Position numbers and translations under genes: made by a program
The notes under the pieces: generated by a model
Databases searched by the model: none
The model's input: the letters and a program-made list of their open reading frames with translations, nothing else
Told to the model about the DNA's origin: nothing
Assembly: GCF_900105115.1 (NCBI RefSeq)
Contig: NZ_FNRV01000001.1
Coordinates: 4,944,501-5,008,500 of the forward strand
Reading direction: 5' to 3'
DNA length: 64,000 bases
From: Pseudomonas mohnii
GTDB taxonomy: Bacteria; Pseudomonadota; Gammaproteobacteria; Pseudomonadales; Pseudomonadaceae
Shown: positions 61,905 through 64,000 of the stretch, piece after piece
Layout: every line of letters begins with the position of its first letter
How positions within the stretch are numbered: position 1 is the stretch's first letter

Positions 61905-64000
61905 ATGACCATTACTCAGACTAAATTGGCAGAGTTGTACGTTTCTTTCTTCAATCGTGCGCCTGATTCCGCTGGCTTGGCTTATTGGGTTGATCAACTT
62001 GATAAGGGCAGCCTGAGCCTGGAAGATATCTCCAGAAACTGGATGTCGGAGCAGCCTGAAGGTCTCGCCAAATACCCGTCGACACTGACTAATGCCGATT
62101 TCATCAGCAAAATTTATCAAGCTACGTTGGGTCGAGCACCTGATGCCGAAGGTCTTGCTTATTGGCAGAGTCAATTAACCAACAACAGCGTAGGTCGCGA
62201 TGTGTTCCTGGCCGCCGTGATCAATGGCGCCAAGGAGAACTCTTCGACCCAAGGCGTGCTCGACGCAGCTACTTTGAGCAATAAGACTACAGCAGGCTTA
62301 GCGTTTGCGGACAAAGGTCTTAATGATCTCACATTGGCTGGCCAAGTCGTCGCCTCTGTCAATAACACTCCTGACTCCCTGACGGCTGCTAAAGCTGTCA
62401 TCCAATTGGTCCCGGCCACCGCTGCTGACTTGTCCCCTGCTTTGATTAATCTGCTGTCGAAGGCTTTCGATAGCATTATCAATCTGGGTGCAAATGCTCC
62501 GGGCGAAATGGGTGACCTGGCGACCTATCTGACCGCCGTTGCTGGCAAAGTCAGCGCTGCAACTAACCTGACAACATTGTTCACTAGCATCAATACCAAG
62601 GTTATGGCGGCCCAGACTAACCCGTCCGCATTGGACAACCCGGTTACCCAGGCAATTGATGATGTGGCGACTGCCACTCCAGGTGGCAGTACGGGTGGTG
62701 CGACCTTTACTGTTAGTGACGTTGACGGGGTTGTTACATTTGCAGGTACGGCAACTGGCGATATCACTTTTTCAGTCTCGGCGAATGGTGAAGCAACATT
62801 CGTTCGTGGTGGTGTTACAGCAGCGACAAAAGTCTCAATTGCAACAATCGAGAGCCTCGCGGGAGCGGCAACTATCAAGTTGTCCGCTAATGCCGAACTG
62901 AGCAATGCCAATGCCATGAAGCTGACGGCCCTGGCGGGTTACAGCGCCAATGGCAAGAGCATCACCCTGGTCGACACCGCGACCAACCTGCTGAACAGTA
63001 CCTTTAGCGGTGAAGTGGCCAATAAGTTGTCGGCCGATGCCGAAATCGACACCGTTACCGCGAGCCAATTGGCGGCGTTGACCGGGTTTGGCCTCAACGG
63101 TAAAAGCGTCACCCTGGTCGACACCGCGACCAACCTGTTGAACAGCACTTTCAGCGGCGAAGTGGCCAACAAGCTGTCGGCCGATGCCGAGCTGTCCAAT
63201 CTGAATGCCATGGCCTTGGTCGGCCTGACCGGTTACAACGCCAATGGCAAGAGCATCACCCTGGTCGACACCGCGACCAACCTGCTGAACAGCACCTTCA
63301 GCGGCGAAGTGGCCAACAAGCTGTCGGCCGATGCCGAGCTGTCCAATCTGAATGCCATGGCCTTGGTCGGCCTGACCGGTTACAACGCCAATGGCAATAC
63401 CATCACCCTGGTCGACACCGCGACCAACCTGTTGAACAGCACCTTCAGCGGCGAAGTGGCCAATAAGTTGTCGGCCGATGCCGAAGTCGACACCGTTACC
63501 GCGAGCCAATTGGCGGCGTTGACTGGTTTTGACCTGAACGGTAAAAGCATCACCCTGGTCGACACCGCGACCAACCTGCTGAACAGTACCTTTAGCGGTG
63601 AAGTGGCCAATAAGTTGTCGGCCGATGCCGAAATCGACGCCGTTACCGCGAGCCACTTGGCGGCGTTGACCGGTTTTGACCTCAACGGTAAAAGCGTCAC
63701 CCTGGTCGACACCGCGACCAACCTGTTGAACAGCACCTTCAGCGGCGAAGTGGCCAATAAACTGTCGGCCGATGCCGAGCTGTCCAATCTGAATGCCATG
63801 GCCTTGGTCGGCCTGACCGGTTACAACGCCAATGGCAAGAGCATCACCCTGGTCGACACCGCGACCAACCTGTTGAACAGCACCTTCAGCGGTGAAGTGG
63901 CCAACAAGCTGTCGGCCGATGCCGAGCTGTCCAATCTGAATGCCATGGCCTTGATCGGCCTGACCGGTTACAACGCCAATGGCAAGAGCATCACCCTGGT
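61905..64000 (+). CDS. DUF4214 repeat protein, probably secreted (3' partial)
   Basis: An open frame of 698 codons running off the window. Residues ~1-125 carry two DUF4214-type motifs, LYVSFFNRAPDSAGLAYWVD near 11 and IYQATLGRAPDAEGLAYWQS near 70. A spacer (~130-340) is followed from residue ~352 by 49-residue repeats (TLVDTATNLLNSTFSGEVAN, KLSADAE...NGK). There is no N-terminal signal peptide, and DUF4214 proteins are often large surface or S-layer-like proteins exported by type I secretion through a C-terminal signal, here outside the window. Adhesin or S-layer-like function is inference. Confidence 0.8.
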   Translation, partial: MTITQTKLAELYVSFFNRAPDSAGLAYWVDQLDKGSLSLEDISRNWMSEQPEGLAKYPSTLTNADFISKIYQATLGRAPDAEGLAYWQSQLTNNSVGRDVFLAAVINGAKENSSTQGVLDAATLSNKTTAGLAFADKGLNDLTLAGQVVASVNNTPDSLTAAKAVIQLVPATAADLSPALINLLSKAFDSIINLGANAPGEMGDLATYLTAVAGKVSAATNLTTLFTSINTKVMAAQTNPSALDNPVTQAIDDVATATPGGSTGGATFTVSDVDGVVTFAGTATGDITFSVSANGEATFVRGGVTAATKVSIATIESLAGAATIKLSANAELSNANAMKLTALAGYSANGKSITLVDTATNLLNSTFSGEVANKLSADAEIDTVTASQLAALTGFGLNGKSVTLVDTATNLLNSTFSGEVANKLSADAELSNLNAMALVGLTGYNANGKSITLVDTATNLLNSTFSGEVANKLSADAELSNLNAMALVGLTGYNANGNTITLVDTATNLLNSTFSGEVANKLSADAEVDTVTASQLAALTGFDLNGKSITLVDTATNLLNSTFSGEVANKLSADAEIDAVTASHLAALTGFDLNGKSVTLVDTATNLLNSTFSGEVANKLSADAELSNLNAMALVGLTGYNANGKSITLVDTATNLLNSTFSGEVANKLSADAELSNLNAMALIGLTGYNANGKSITL
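62958..64000 (+). repeat. 147-bp tandem repeat array (49 codons per unit)
   Basis: Units begin at 62958, 63105, 63252, 63399, 63546, 63693, 63840 and 63987, an exact 147-bp period. The first ~29 codons are almost constant; the last ~20 come in two types, ELSNLNAMALVGLTGYNANG (A) and EIDTVTASQLAALTGFxLNG (B). Order by unit: B, A, A, B, B, A, A, then cut by the window. A degenerate unit precedes. Confidence 0.95.

Noticed and set aside
62835..63799. Minus-strand frames opposite the 147-bp repeats
   Set aside because: They look repetitive only because the sense-strand repeats are; the plus frame starts with DUF4214 motifs and stays open.
62958..64000. Possible CRISPR array because of regular repeats
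   Set aside because: The units are 147 bp, coding in a constant frame, contiguous and without unique spacers. No cas genes are present.

Overview
The window looks like a chromosome segment of a Pseudomonas of the fluorescens/putida side of the genus. The gene order nadB - algU - mucA - mucB - mucD, the phaG gene, the tct citrate cluster with an OprD-type porin, the dapA - bamC - purC - tRNA-Ser run and several REP/REPIN palindromes (GTGGGAGC and TGTAGGAGCG types) all point there. Assignments rest on reading protein and DNA motifs by eye; no database search was run.

Layout. 1-8.6 kb: an aminotransferase cut by the left edge, an SDR enzyme, an ArsO-like monooxygenase / permease / thioredoxin group, a LysE exporter, an IS66 relic, a membrane diguanylate cyclase and tRNA-Gly(CCC). 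8.6-12.3 kb: phaG, rsuA, a small cysteine-rich protein and a second diguanylate cyclase. 12.4-22.3 kb: one long minus-strand operon for guanidine use, headed by a clear guanidine-I riboswitch: periplasmic binding protein, permease, ATPase, two carboxyguanidine-deiminase-type subunits, a urea/guanidine carboxylase and allophanate hydrolase. The carboxylase carries a REPIN in frame. 22.6-25.5 kb: two tyrosine-rich lipoproteins, an enoyl-CoA hydratase/isomerase-type enzyme and ung. 25.6-33.3 kb: tctCBA with porin and an AbrB-type membrane protein, divergent from the tctDE two-component system. 33.3-36.1 kb: an HDOD protein, ygfZ, sdhE and ygfX.

36.1-42.6 kb is the most unusual part: a ~6.5 kb integrated element inside the 3' end of nadB. 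It carries a tyrosine integrase, replaces the last ~60 codons of nadB with its own version, and strands the old nadB end next to ygfX. It has two T7/gh-1-type phage promoters but no RNA polymerase gene, a probable capsid-type protein with no terminase, portal or tail gene, a Rha-type regulator, a possible HEPN-like cargo gene and several small genes. The best reading is a satellite of (or remnant from) a T7-like podovirus.

42.4-64 kb: nadB, the AlgU envelope-stress operon (without mucC), a BepA-type protease, TusA-like protein, a PerM transporter, bcp, gcvR, dapA, bamC, a metallo-beta-lactamase-fold protein, purC, tRNA-Ser(CGA), a globin-PAS-GGDEF-EAL oxygen-sensing c-di-GMP enzyme, an Aer-like chemoreceptor, and the start of a DUF4214 protein built of perfect-period 147-bp repeats that runs off the right edge.
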